From contig PWLF01000285.1 in assembly GCA_003559475.1 (NCBI GenBank), forward strand, positions 1-32,302: DNA of 32,302 nt, in the 5' to 3' direction. Every line of letters starts with the position of its first letter. The first letter of the stretch is position 1. Shown here one piece after another: positions 9,542-17,153 of the stretch. A program made the position numbers and the translations under genes. The stretch comes from Bacteroidales bacterium. GTDB taxonomy: Bacteria; Bacteroidota; Bacteroidia; Bacteroidales; UBA7960. The notes under the pieces are model-generated. The model was not told the origin of the DNA. It searched no databases and saw only the letters and a list, made by a program, of their open reading frames with translations.

Positions 9542-9669
9542 CAAAAACTTTTAAGTTATCGGTCAAAAATAATATACAAACAGCAAAGGCTTTAATACTT
9601 TTTTAAAACTCCCCATCTTTTAGATAATATTTTCCTAATACTTTTAAAGGTTGGGAATTGTAGCATAAC

Positions 9670-10128
9670 TTATAATTTCTTAGGCTGTAACAGACTTAAA
9701 ATTAAAAAAATACAACATAGCAAAGTAAGCACAAAGCCATAACAGAAAAAATCAACAAAGTGACTAAACTCAAGATGAACATTAGGTCGTTTCATTACGC
9801 GTTGAATAATAAAAACAAACGGCAGACTTACTACTAATATCAATACTACTTTCATTATCTTTATTGCAATCCCTGAAATTATTTGTATTGAAAATAAAGT
9901 TTTTACTGCCAAAAATCCGAATATTAAAGGCACTAAACCTAAGACCAAAGATTGCCAAACACCTAAATTAATCATCAACTTAGTAATTCTGAAACCACTG
10001 AAGCTTCCAAAAAAACCTGCACTTACCCAAGCTAAAAAAAATGAAATAAATCCGATAACGCACACCAGAAAATATACCAACCTGAAAAGAGAAAAATCTC
10101 TAAAAAGCAGAAAATTATTTATATTCAC
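9670..10128 (-). CDS. Small multi-spanning membrane protein, unknown function
   Basis: A 152-aa very hydrophobic protein with about four predicted membrane segments (roughly residues 15-40, 50-75, 85-108 and 125-147), ending in the basic tail LLQPKKL. I do not recognise a family. The ORF starts with GTG; no upstream ATG is available in frame and the next Met is well inside, so the start is uncertain. It lies 125 bp before the C45-like gene on the same strand, which does not by itself show a shared role. No TAnnTTTG box was found directly upstream. Confidence 0.6.
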   Translation of the reverse strand: MNINNFLLFRDFSLFRLVYFLVCVIGFISFFLAWVSAGFFGSFSGFRITKLMINLGVWQSLVLGLVPLIFGFLAVKTLFSIQIISGIAIKIMKVVLILVVSLPFVFIIQRVMKRPNVHLEFSHFVDFFCYGFVLTLLCCIFLILSLLQPKKL

Positions 10129-10342
10129 TTTCTTATATATTATAATATGTGATTACTAAGGAAGCAAGCTTCACAAGGTTATTTATGAAAACTTAAATTA
10201 TATACTGCAAATTTAAACTTTTATTTTTTAACTCCAAAGGATTTTAGAATTTGCCGAATATTTCGGCTCATTGCCTAATCTATTTATAAAATAAGGTTTC
10301 TATAAAACCACAAATATAGAAAAATAAAGCGACCTCTCTTTA

Positions 10343-10380
10343 CGACTCTGTGGTTAAACAATACCATCGCTTTGCAGCTT
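10343..10380. repeat. Dispersed intergenic repeat family 1, copy A
   Basis: ACTCTGTGGTTAAACAATAC followed by CATCGCTTTGCAGCTT aligns with copies at 16894-16940 and 24321-24400. All three lie outside genes. Confidence 0.55.
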
Positions 10381-10570
10381 TTCTTTAAATGTATCGGATT
10401 TTGTTTTTATTTGATTATGCCGGGTATGAGTTTTGAAAAGTGCTTTTTTTAAAGTTAATGTAAAAGGATAGATGATTTGGTACTGTTTTATTTTAAAGGA
10501 TTTGATAGTAATATTTTCTCTTTTTTTTTAAAAAATCTATTAAAAGCCGGGTATTTATACGAACTTTTTA

Positions 10571-10578
10571 TATATTTG
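10571..10578 (+). promoter_or_regulatory. -7 promoter box for the PKD/PorP genes
   Basis: TATATTTG followed by CA matches the Bacteroidota -7 box exactly. No clear TTTG is seen at -33. It would give a leader of about 115 nt before the ATG at 10700. Confidence 0.45.
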
Positions 10579-10699
10579 CAAGAGTAATTAGTTTATTATG
10601 AAAGTAAACTAATGAATATTAAAAAGAAAACCATTGGAAACAGAAAGTAATGTTTTAAAATTGATAATATTTTATATTATTTTGAAAACTTTATACCAA

Positions 10700-13507
10700 A
10701 TGAACAAAATATTTCGTATTTTTTTATTAATATTCTTTTTACAGACTTCGATATTATTGAACAGCCAACCAAATGCGGATTTTACTTTTTCTCCAAATAA
10801 TGTTTGCGCCGGCACTGTTATAAGTTTTGTCAATAACTCTACCGGAGATAGCTTTCATTGGAATTTTGGAGATGGAAACACATCTAATGAAGAAAACCCT
10901 ACCCACACATTTTTTCCGGCTTCCGGAGATGGAAGTCAGAATTTTTCTGTTACGCTTACTGCTTATCAGGGCGATGATGAGGATTCTCAAACCGAAACGG
11001 TTTCCGTTCTTCGTCCACCCGGAACAGAACTTATAGACCCTTACAATTGGCCGTCATTTGCCAAATGTACCGGGAATGGCGATTTTGAACTAACTGTAGA
11101 AAACAATTCTAATTCCACAAATACAAATTATGTGATTGAGTGGGGAGATGGCTCTCCAGATTTTGTTACAGGTGATTTTGAGACAGCTACAAATAATTAC
11201 TCTTCACCCGGTCTTTATGAGCTTATTTTTACTGTTACCGGCGAAAATGGATGTATCGCCAGCGACACAATAGACATTTTATATGGAGCAAACCCGGGTT
11301 TGGGAATTGTTGGACCTGAAGGCTCAGTCGGTTGTGCACCTGTAGATTTGACCTATGAAATTACAGGTGTAGCCGGAAACATTGGCACCAATTATATGTT
11401 TCAATTTGATGATGGAAGCGACCCTTATATATTTACTCAGGACGATATTCCTAATTCAATAACTCATATGTTTACAGATGCTTCTTGTATTCAAAGTGAT
11501 GACAATTTTAGGCTTGTTGGTTATGCCGAAAATCAATGTGGTTATCAACAAGTTACAATTGAACCTATTAGAGTTGATCGCGAACCGATTGCAAGAATTC
11601 AATTAGATACCAACATTGTTTGTGTGAATGAACCTATAACTTTTCACAACAACTCAGAACCGGTTTGTGGAGGAAACCCAAACCTTACACAATATACCTG
11701 GTATTTTGATGGTGAGGAGCATTCTGTTGGAAATTCTAATGCATCTCAAACGCATGTGTTTGATAACCCCGGTGATAAAACAATAACACTTGAAGCATTA
11801 AACACAAGTGTTACATGTAACGGAGGTTTTAGTTCTTTCGATACAATCATTACAGTACTTGGAGATGATCAACTTGATACCCCTGCTGACTGGTTAATTA
11901 CCGGAGATGATACAGGGTGCCAAGGTGCCGAATTTACATTTTCAATACCAGCTGTAGACAATGCTACCTATTACGATTGGATATTGCCGGACGGTGCCGA
12001 AATCATTGACGGTGAGGGAACTAATGAAATAACTGTAATTTTTGGCACAAAAACCACTAAGGGAGAGGTTGAAATAACTGTAATAGCCGGAAACGAATGT
12101 AGTGTTAGTGAAGAATCTGAAACTTTTAATTTTACAATTTTACCACTTCCCGGCCCAATTAGTGAAATTCAAGGTTTAGATCATTTTTGTGAAGGATCTG
12201 AGCATATTGAAAACTATAGCATTGACCCACTTGAAGTTAGTGGAGATATAACATGGCAAGTGCCTGCCGGTGCAACAATAAATAGTGGTCAGGGAACTAC
12301 TGAAATTGAAGTACACTTTTCTCCTACATTTGAATCAGGAGTTATTTCAGTTGCTGCCGAAAATGCCTGCGGAGAAACTGAGCCAACCGAACTTCTCGTC
12401 TTATTACTTGACCTGCCTCATGATGCATCGGGTCTTGAAGGACCTGATTATGTTTGCCAAAATGATAGCGTAACTTTCTATGTGCCGGAAATAACCTATG
12501 CTAACAGCTATCGTTGGTTTCTAAATGATAATGAGTTAATTGAGTCAGAACAAAGCGAAATAACACTTTTTATGGACGGAGAGCCGGGAGAGCATACTGT
12601 AAGTGTACTGGGAGTCAATGATTGTGGCGAAGGACAAATTGATGAGCATATAATTATTATAAAAGCCATCCCCGAACCGGAATTTGCTCCGCAAGACCAT
12701 TGCTTTGGTTATGTAGCTCATTTTACTGATGGTGCAGCTATAGATAGTAATATTGAACAGTTTTACTGGAGTTTTGGAGACGGATATAGCTCAACACTGC
12801 CTGAACCCGTTCATATTTATGATACAATTGGTGAATTTGAAGTAACTCTTGAAGTAACTTCATTTGATGGGTGCATGGCTTTTGTTACTGACACAATTCA
12901 AGTATATGATATCCCTTACAGCAGGTTCTATGCTAACCCGGATACTGTATTTATCGGGCAATCAGTGCAATTTGTTGACGAGTCATATTTGCATCATGAT
13001 ACCTTGAAATATGCATCTTACTGGTTTTATGATTTTGGAGATGATACAGAAAGAGAGTTCGTACAGCATCCTACTAAAGCGTATAACGAAACAGGAAAAT
13101 ATACAGTTATGCAAATAGTTGATATAGATAATCCCGATATTGAATTTGGATGCCCTGATACCAGCTATGTTGATGTTTTAGTAGTTAAAGATTTTTATAT
13201 ACCAAACGCATTTATGCCCGGAGGAGGTAGTGGATCTGGTGATGATGGCATAATGTTTTTTGGACCGGTCATGGGTGGCGATGGCTTTCCTCCGGGTGAT
13301 GATGGATATGAAATAGAGTTAGAGTTTTCAATTTATAACAGATGGGGTGAACAAATATACTATGAGAAAGGCTTAGAACCAAAGTGGGATGGCACAATTA
13401 GAAGTGGCCCGATAGCACCGCAAGGTGTTTATGTTTGGAGATTAATGTATAAAGACAGGGAGGGAAAACCAATTGTTAAAACCGGAAGTGTATTGCTTTT
13501 AAAATAG
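10700..13507 (+). CDS. PKD-domain protein with CHU_C (T9SS type B) sorting domain
   Basis: A 935-aa secreted protein. The track's start at 10634 is a TTG; the ATG at 10700 gives a proper signal peptide (MNKIFRIFLLIFFLQTSILL, cleavage near NSQ). PKD-type repeats follow, with clear WNFGDGNTS (residues about 50-60) and WSFGDGYSS motifs near 690, and Ig-like/PKD-like beta domains between. The last ~100 residues are the gliding-motility-associated CHU_C domain (IPNAFMPG, FSIYNRWGEQIYY, WDGT, APQGVYVWRL, KTGSVLLLK). That domain is the known signal for export by the type IX system. An unusual Gly/Asp-rich insert (GGGSGSGDDG, GGDGFPPGDDG) sits within it. PorP/SprF starts 9 bp later. Likely an adhesive or structural surface protein. 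Confidence 0.92.
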   Translation: MNKIFRIFLLIFFLQTSILLNSQPNADFTFSPNNVCAGTVISFVNNSTGDSFHWNFGDGNTSNEENPTHTFFPASGDGSQNFSVTLTAYQGDDEDSQTETVSVLRPPGTELIDPYNWPSFAKCTGNGDFELTVENNSNSTNTNYVIEWGDGSPDFVTGDFETATNNYSSPGLYELIFTVTGENGCIASDTIDILYGANPGLGIVGPEGSVGCAPVDLTYEITGVAGNIGTNYMFQFDDGSDPYIFTQDDIPNSITHMFTDASCIQSDDNFRLVGYAENQCGYQQVTIEPIRVDREPIARIQLDTNIVCVNEPITFHNNSEPVCGGNPNLTQYTWYFDGEEHSVGNSNASQTHVFDNPGDKTITLEALNTSVTCNGGFSSFDTIITVLGDDQLDTPADWLITGDDTGCQGAEFTFSIPAVDNATYYDWILPDGAEIIDGEGTNEITVIFGTKTTKGEVEITVIAGNECSVSEESETFNFTILPLPGPISEIQGLDHFCEGSEHIENYSIDPLEVSGDITWQVPAGATINSGQGTTEIEVHFSPTFESGVISVAAENACGETEPTELLVLLLDLPHDASGLEGPDYVCQNDSVTFYVPEITYANSYRWFLNDNELIESEQSEITLFMDGEPGEHTVSVLGVNDCGEGQIDEHIIIIKAIPEPEFAPQDHCFGYVAHFTDGAAIDSNIEQFYWSFGDGYSSTLPEPVHIYDTIGEFEVTLEVTSFDGCMAFVTDTIQVYDIPYSRFYANPDTVFIGQSVQFVDESYLHHDTLKYASYWFYDFGDDTEREFVQHPTKAYNETGKYTVMQIVDIDNPDIEFGCPDTSYVDVLVVKDFYIPNAFMPGGGSGSGDDGIMFFGPVMGGDGFPPGDDGYEIELEFSIYNRWGEQIYYEKGLEPKWDGTIRSGPIAPQGVYVWRLMYKDREGKPIVKTGSVLLLK

Positions 13508-13516
13508 ATAAGTTTT

Positions 13517-14578
13517 ATGAGAGAATATTGCATTTTAATTATTAAATATTTTTCAGCAAAATATTACTTTTGTCTGATTGTAATTGCCGGATTTTATTTT
13601 TCCAGTACTTTAAATGTTAAAGGGCAAGATGTTCCATATTCGCAATTTGTTGCATCTGGAATTTACTTAAACCCTGCACTTGTTGGCTCTAATATTTGCC
13701 CAAGGGTTAAATTATTTCATCGTGAACAATGGACTTCTATACCCAGAGCTTATTCAAATACGCATGTTATGTTTGACTGGCACTCGTATAGGATAGATTC
13801 GGGTTTAGGTTTTTCATATAAAAATGATTCACAAGGTGATGGATTATTGCAATCTCATCACATCAGAGCATCTTATTCAAAACCAATAAAGCTAAGCGAT
13901 AGATGGAGTATGAGAGCCGGTATATATGCTGCATATGCTTTAAGACAGCTAAATTGGAATAAACTCGAATTTGTCGACCAACTAGATCCCAATCACGGTT
14001 TTATTCATAATACACAGGTTCTTACACCGGAAGAAACAAATATTCATTATCCCGACTTTGGATCAGGAATAACTTTTAATTACAATAATAAACTATATAC
14101 AGGTTTCTCAATAAATCGCCTTTTTCGACCGGAGATAAATTATTATGATCACATGTCTGAACGACTAAACATGAAGTTTTCCGGACACCTTGGCTATGTA
14201 ATTCCCTTAACAGATAATTGGCAACACGATCGAGACTGGGAGAAGAACGCTACTTTAACACCAAATATACTATTCGAAAAACAAGGATATTTTTATCAGG
14301 TTACCGGAGGCTTCTACTTTAGCAGAGACCCGGTATTTGCGGGTGTTTGGGCAAGACACGCTTTTGAAAATATGGATGCAATAGTTTTTAATCTGGGATT
14401 TCAACAACCAAAATATAAGGTTGGGTATAGTTATGATTTTACCATCTCCCCATTAACTGCAAGGTCATCGGGAGGAAGCCATGAAATTAGCCTTACCTGG
14501 TATCTTAGTTGTCCCGAACCTCCCGACACAAGATATCAGCCAATGGACTGTCCTTGTCCTCCATCATTTTTAAAGTAG
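13517..14578 (+). CDS. PorP/SprF family type IX secretion outer membrane protein
   Basis: A 353-aa outer membrane beta-barrel protein of the PorP/SprF family. Family marks are the signal peptide, YSQFVASGIYLNPALVGS near the mature N-terminus, HREQWTSIPRAYSNTHVMFD, GLGFSYKNDSQGDGLL and many alternating aromatic strands up to HEISLTWYLSCPEP. PorP/SprF proteins are often encoded directly after CHU_C cargo genes and are needed for attachment or export of that cargo. Here the gap is only 9 bp, so the two genes are very likely co-transcribed and act as a pair. The tail (CPEPPDTRYQPMDCPCPPSF) is Cys/Pro-rich. Confidence 0.92.
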   Translation: MREYCILIIKYFSAKYYFCLIVIAGFYFSSTLNVKGQDVPYSQFVASGIYLNPALVGSNICPRVKLFHREQWTSIPRAYSNTHVMFDWHSYRIDSGLGFSYKNDSQGDGLLQSHHIRASYSKPIKLSDRWSMRAGIYAAYALRQLNWNKLEFVDQLDPNHGFIHNTQVLTPEETNIHYPDFGSGITFNYNNKLYTGFSINRLFRPEINYYDHMSERLNMKFSGHLGYVIPLTDNWQHDRDWEKNATLTPNILFEKQGYFYQVTGGFYFSRDPVFAGVWARHAFENMDAIVFNLGFQQPKYKVGYSYDFTISPLTARSSGGSHEISLTWYLSCPEPPDTRYQPMDCPCPPSFLK

Positions 14579-14663
14579 TTATTATTCTATTTATTAAATT
14601 GAATAATCAACACTTTTAGCTATTAAGGCTAATCAAAAAAAAAAATTACATTAAAATATTTCG

Positions 14664-14671
14664 TATGTTTG
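14664..14671 (+). promoter_or_regulatory. -7 promoter box for FISUMP gene B
   Basis: TATGTTTG fits TAnnTTTG, about 63 bp before the ATG. The -33 element is not clear. A TTAGC/GCTAA inverted repeat lies before it near 14618-14632 but is followed by A, not T. Confidence 0.4.
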
Positions 14672-14733
14672 TAATATAAAACAATTATTTTTATTCAAAA
14701 TCAATTACATTTTTAATAATAAAAAAAATAAAT

Positions 14734-16764
14734 ATGATAAAAAATAAACTGAGAGAATTAATATTGCTTTTATCCGTTATTGGACTGTTATCAGTGAATA
14801 ATCTTAAGGCTAATGAAAACGAAATAACACTAATTTTTACATCAGAGTATGTTTGTTCATGGACTCCACTTGAATATATAGTTGTAGAAAATGTAACACA
14901 AGATGCAGAAATAACACTTGATTATCCAGATACCGTATTAGTATTACCTTTTTCAACCGGCATTGGCGATATTTCAGGAGATTATAATGATTTGTATGTT
15001 TCACAAAACTATCCAAATCCTTTTTCCAAAAAAACACATATTGATATTAGTATTGTGGAGAAAGATGATCTTACCATAACTGTTTATGATATTACCGGGA
15101 GGAAGTTAACAAGTTATAACGCTGAGTTAGAGCCAAACGTTCATAATTTTACCTTTTATGCTTGTAATGAACAATCCTATATTTTAAAAGTAACTTCCAA
15201 AAAACATAAGGAAAAACAGTTGATGATACAAACTGGAAAGACAGGAGAAGGGATTTCAAGAATAGAATATAATGGAATAACATCAAAAACCGAAAAACGT
15301 CAGCAAACATCAAAAACTGAACTTCCTTTTGATAAAGGAGATGTGTTAAGATTTACCGGATATATAGGTGATGATTATGATGAAATTGTTGAAAAAATTA
15401 CAGAGGATAAAGATTATATTTTTTATATTCTCAACACTGTTCCCAATGCTCCAATTGCAGTTTCTGCAACAAATATCGAATACGATGGTTTTACGGCAAA
15501 CTGGGAGAATGTTTCCGGTTTTGAAGTAACCCATTATTTGTTGGATGTTTCAACAGATAGCGATTTTAGCTCTTATATTATTGAACAAGAAGATATAGGC
15601 GATGATACGGATTATGAAGTAACTGATTTAGATCCCGGTACGGAATATCATTACAGGGTTTATGCAGTAAATGAATGTGGAACCTCAGATGCATCAAATG
15701 TAATTGATGTTGAGACAATATGTCCTGAGCCGGATGTACCATCTGCGACAAATGCAACAAATATAGAAGAGCATGCATTTACGGCAAATTGGGAAGAAGT
15801 AACATCATACCCTGCTGTTACTCATTATCTGTTAGATGTTTCCACAAATATCAATTTTTCTTCTTTTGTAGCTGATTATGAGCAAAAAAATGTTGGAAAT
15901 AACACCAGTGACCTAGTAACGGATTTAGACCCCTCTACTGAATACTACTATAGGGTATTTGCGGTAAATAGTTGTGGAACATCTGATGCTTCAGATGTAA
16001 TAGAAGTTGAGACGGAAGAAATTGAGCTTCCGTTAAAATGCTCTCCCTGCAATGGCATTACTGAAGTTAGTTGTATTTATAGTGGAGAAACATACGGTGT
16101 GGTCGAAGTAGAATATACAGTAGAAGGGATAACACAGAATTGTTGCTGGCTTGACAGAAATCTTGGTGCTTCAAATGATTGCGATAATTACGATGATTAT
16201 GAATGTTATGGCGACTTGTTTCAGTGGGGAAGATTAGCTGATGGACATCAATTGATAAACTGGACTTGTGGTGATGCAGATAATTGTGGAACTCCTGAAC
16301 ATGGAACAACAACAACTCTTGCTACAAGTGATAATCCCGGGCATAACGAATTTATTACAAATAGTAATCCTAATTTTGATTGGTTAGGTAATGATCATCA
16401 AAACAATAATTTATGGAAAACTGATAACGGCACAATACAAAATAACCCTTGTCCTGCCGGCTGGCGTGTTCCAACAGAAGATGAGTGGCAGGCAGAATTA
16501 GATACCTGGGATTGGTCTGAATCAGGAGACACTCCTATAACAGAGGCTCTTGCATCAGCTCTTAAATTACCTGTTGCAGGCAACCGCTCCGGCACCAATG
16601 GATCGTTCAACAATGTAGGTTCCTTCGGCGACTATTGGTCAAGTAATGCAGATGGGAATAACTCGCTTGCCTTGTTCTTCCGTAGCAATATTGCCGGTAT
16701 GGGTGCCGGATACTTCCGGGCTAGCGGACGCTCAGTAAGATGCATAAAGGATGACCCAAATTAA
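14734..16764 (+). CDS. FN3 and FISUMP-domain secreted protein with internal sorting-like module (paralogue B)
   Basis: A 676-aa exported protein with signal peptide (residues 1-26). Residues about 88-167 look like a T9SS type A sorting domain (SQNYPNPFSKKTHIDISI, LTITVYDITGRKLTSY, YILKVTSKK), but that domain is normally at the extreme C-terminus. Then come two fibronectin type III domains (about 237-328 and 332-428) that are close copies of each other (FTANWE, THYLLDVST, TDLDPGTEYHYRVYAVN). Residues about 435-673 are the FISUMP domain (CCWLDRNLGA, DLFQWGR, NPCPAGWRVPTEDEW, YWSS, SVRCIKDD). The final 180 nt are about 51% GC against 22% in a sampled interior line. Function unknown; likely a surface-binding protein. 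Confidence 0.9.
   Translation: MIKNKLRELILLLSVIGLLSVNNLKANENEITLIFTSEYVCSWTPLEYIVVENVTQDAEITLDYPDTVLVLPFSTGIGDISGDYNDLYVSQNYPNPFSKKTHIDISIVEKDDLTITVYDITGRKLTSYNAELEPNVHNFTFYACNEQSYILKVTSKKHKEKQLMIQTGKTGEGISRIEYNGITSKTEKRQQTSKTELPFDKGDVLRFTGYIGDDYDEIVEKITEDKDYIFYILNTVPNAPIAVSATNIEYDGFTANWENVSGFEVTHYLLDVSTDSDFSSYIIEQEDIGDDTDYEVTDLDPGTEYHYRVYAVNECGTSDASNVIDVETICPEPDVPSATNATNIEEHAFTANWEEVTSYPAVTHYLLDVSTNINFSSFVADYEQKNVGNNTSDLVTDLDPSTEYYYRVFAVNSCGTSDASDVIEVETEEIELPLKCSPCNGITEVSCIYSGETYGVVEVEYTVEGITQNCCWLDRNLGASNDCDNYDDYECYGDLFQWGRLADGHQLINWTCGDADNCGTPEHGTTTTLATSDNPGHNEFITNSNPNFDWLGNDHQNNNLWKTDNGTIQNNPCPAGWRVPTEDEWQAELDTWDWSESGDTPITEALASALKLPVAGNRSGTNGSFNNVGSFGDYWSSNADGNNSLALFFRSNIAGMGAGYFRASGRSVRCIKDDPN
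16577..16758 (+). other. Candidate hypervariable (DGR-type) 3' region of FISUMP gene B
   Basis: This is the tail of the FISUMP domain. Of 21 consecutive codons from CTT GCC TTG to AGC GGA (LALFFRSNIAGMGAGYFRAS), 16 end in C or T, and the three 60-base lines covering 16561-16740 have 29, 28 and 34 G+C. This fits a region whose original AAC/AAT codons were randomised at A positions, as in diversity-generating retroelements. No reverse transcriptase or template repeat is in the window, so this remains a hypothesis. Confidence 0.3.
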
Positions 16765-17153
16765 ATAAAATAAATTTAACGGGTAAACAACTCGGATTAT
16801 TTTTGTTATATTTTTTTTACTAATAACGTCACATTTAATAGTTGAATGCACATACTTTTTACTTTCTACTTTATAAACTTCAATTTTAACTTACACACTT
16901 TGTGAAGCACTGTGGATAAAAGATAACCGCACTTTACAATTTTTTTTCAGGTAGTTAGCTGTGCATACTTAGCTGTATAAGTAAAATAATAAGTTTTGAT
17001 GATGTGGATAAAATTAGGTGTATTACGGATTAATGCATAGGAATTTTTGTTTAGTTTTACTTCCTTTGAGCAAAGGGTTTTAAATTAGATACTTTATTAA
17101 AAAATACATTTAATAACTACTCAATTTATTATTAACTAAACACCGTTTTATCT
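16765..17153. other. 389-bp intergenic region before FISUMP gene C
   Basis: No gene visible. It contains copy B of dispersed repeat family 1. No convincing promoter with TAnnTTTG was found, although T-rich TTTTTG and CCTTTG words occur near 17045-17070. Confidence 0.5.
16894..16940. repeat. Dispersed intergenic repeat family 1, copy B
   Basis: CACTTTGTGAAGCACTGTGG followed by ATAAAAGATAACCGCACTTTACAATT aligns with the copies near 10343 and 24321. Confidence 0.5.

Larger units (their letters stand above)
10129..10699. other. 570-bp intergenic region
   Basis: No gene is visible. It contains a perfect small palindrome GCCGAA-TAT-TTCGGC (10253-10267), a copy of dispersed repeat family 1 (10343-10380), and a promoter box for the PKD gene (10571-10578). 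The rest is AT-rich without recognised signals. A TTG at 10634 used by the ORF track is not a likely start. Confidence 0.6.

Noticed and set aside
10634-10699. N-terminal extension of the PKD protein from the ORF track
   Set aside because: It begins with TTG and hides the real signal peptide; the ATG at 10700 starts a standard one.
14600-14645. Terminator after PorP/SprF (TTAGC/GCTAA repeat)
   Set aside because: The stem is only about five pairs and is followed by A residues, not T, on the plus strand.
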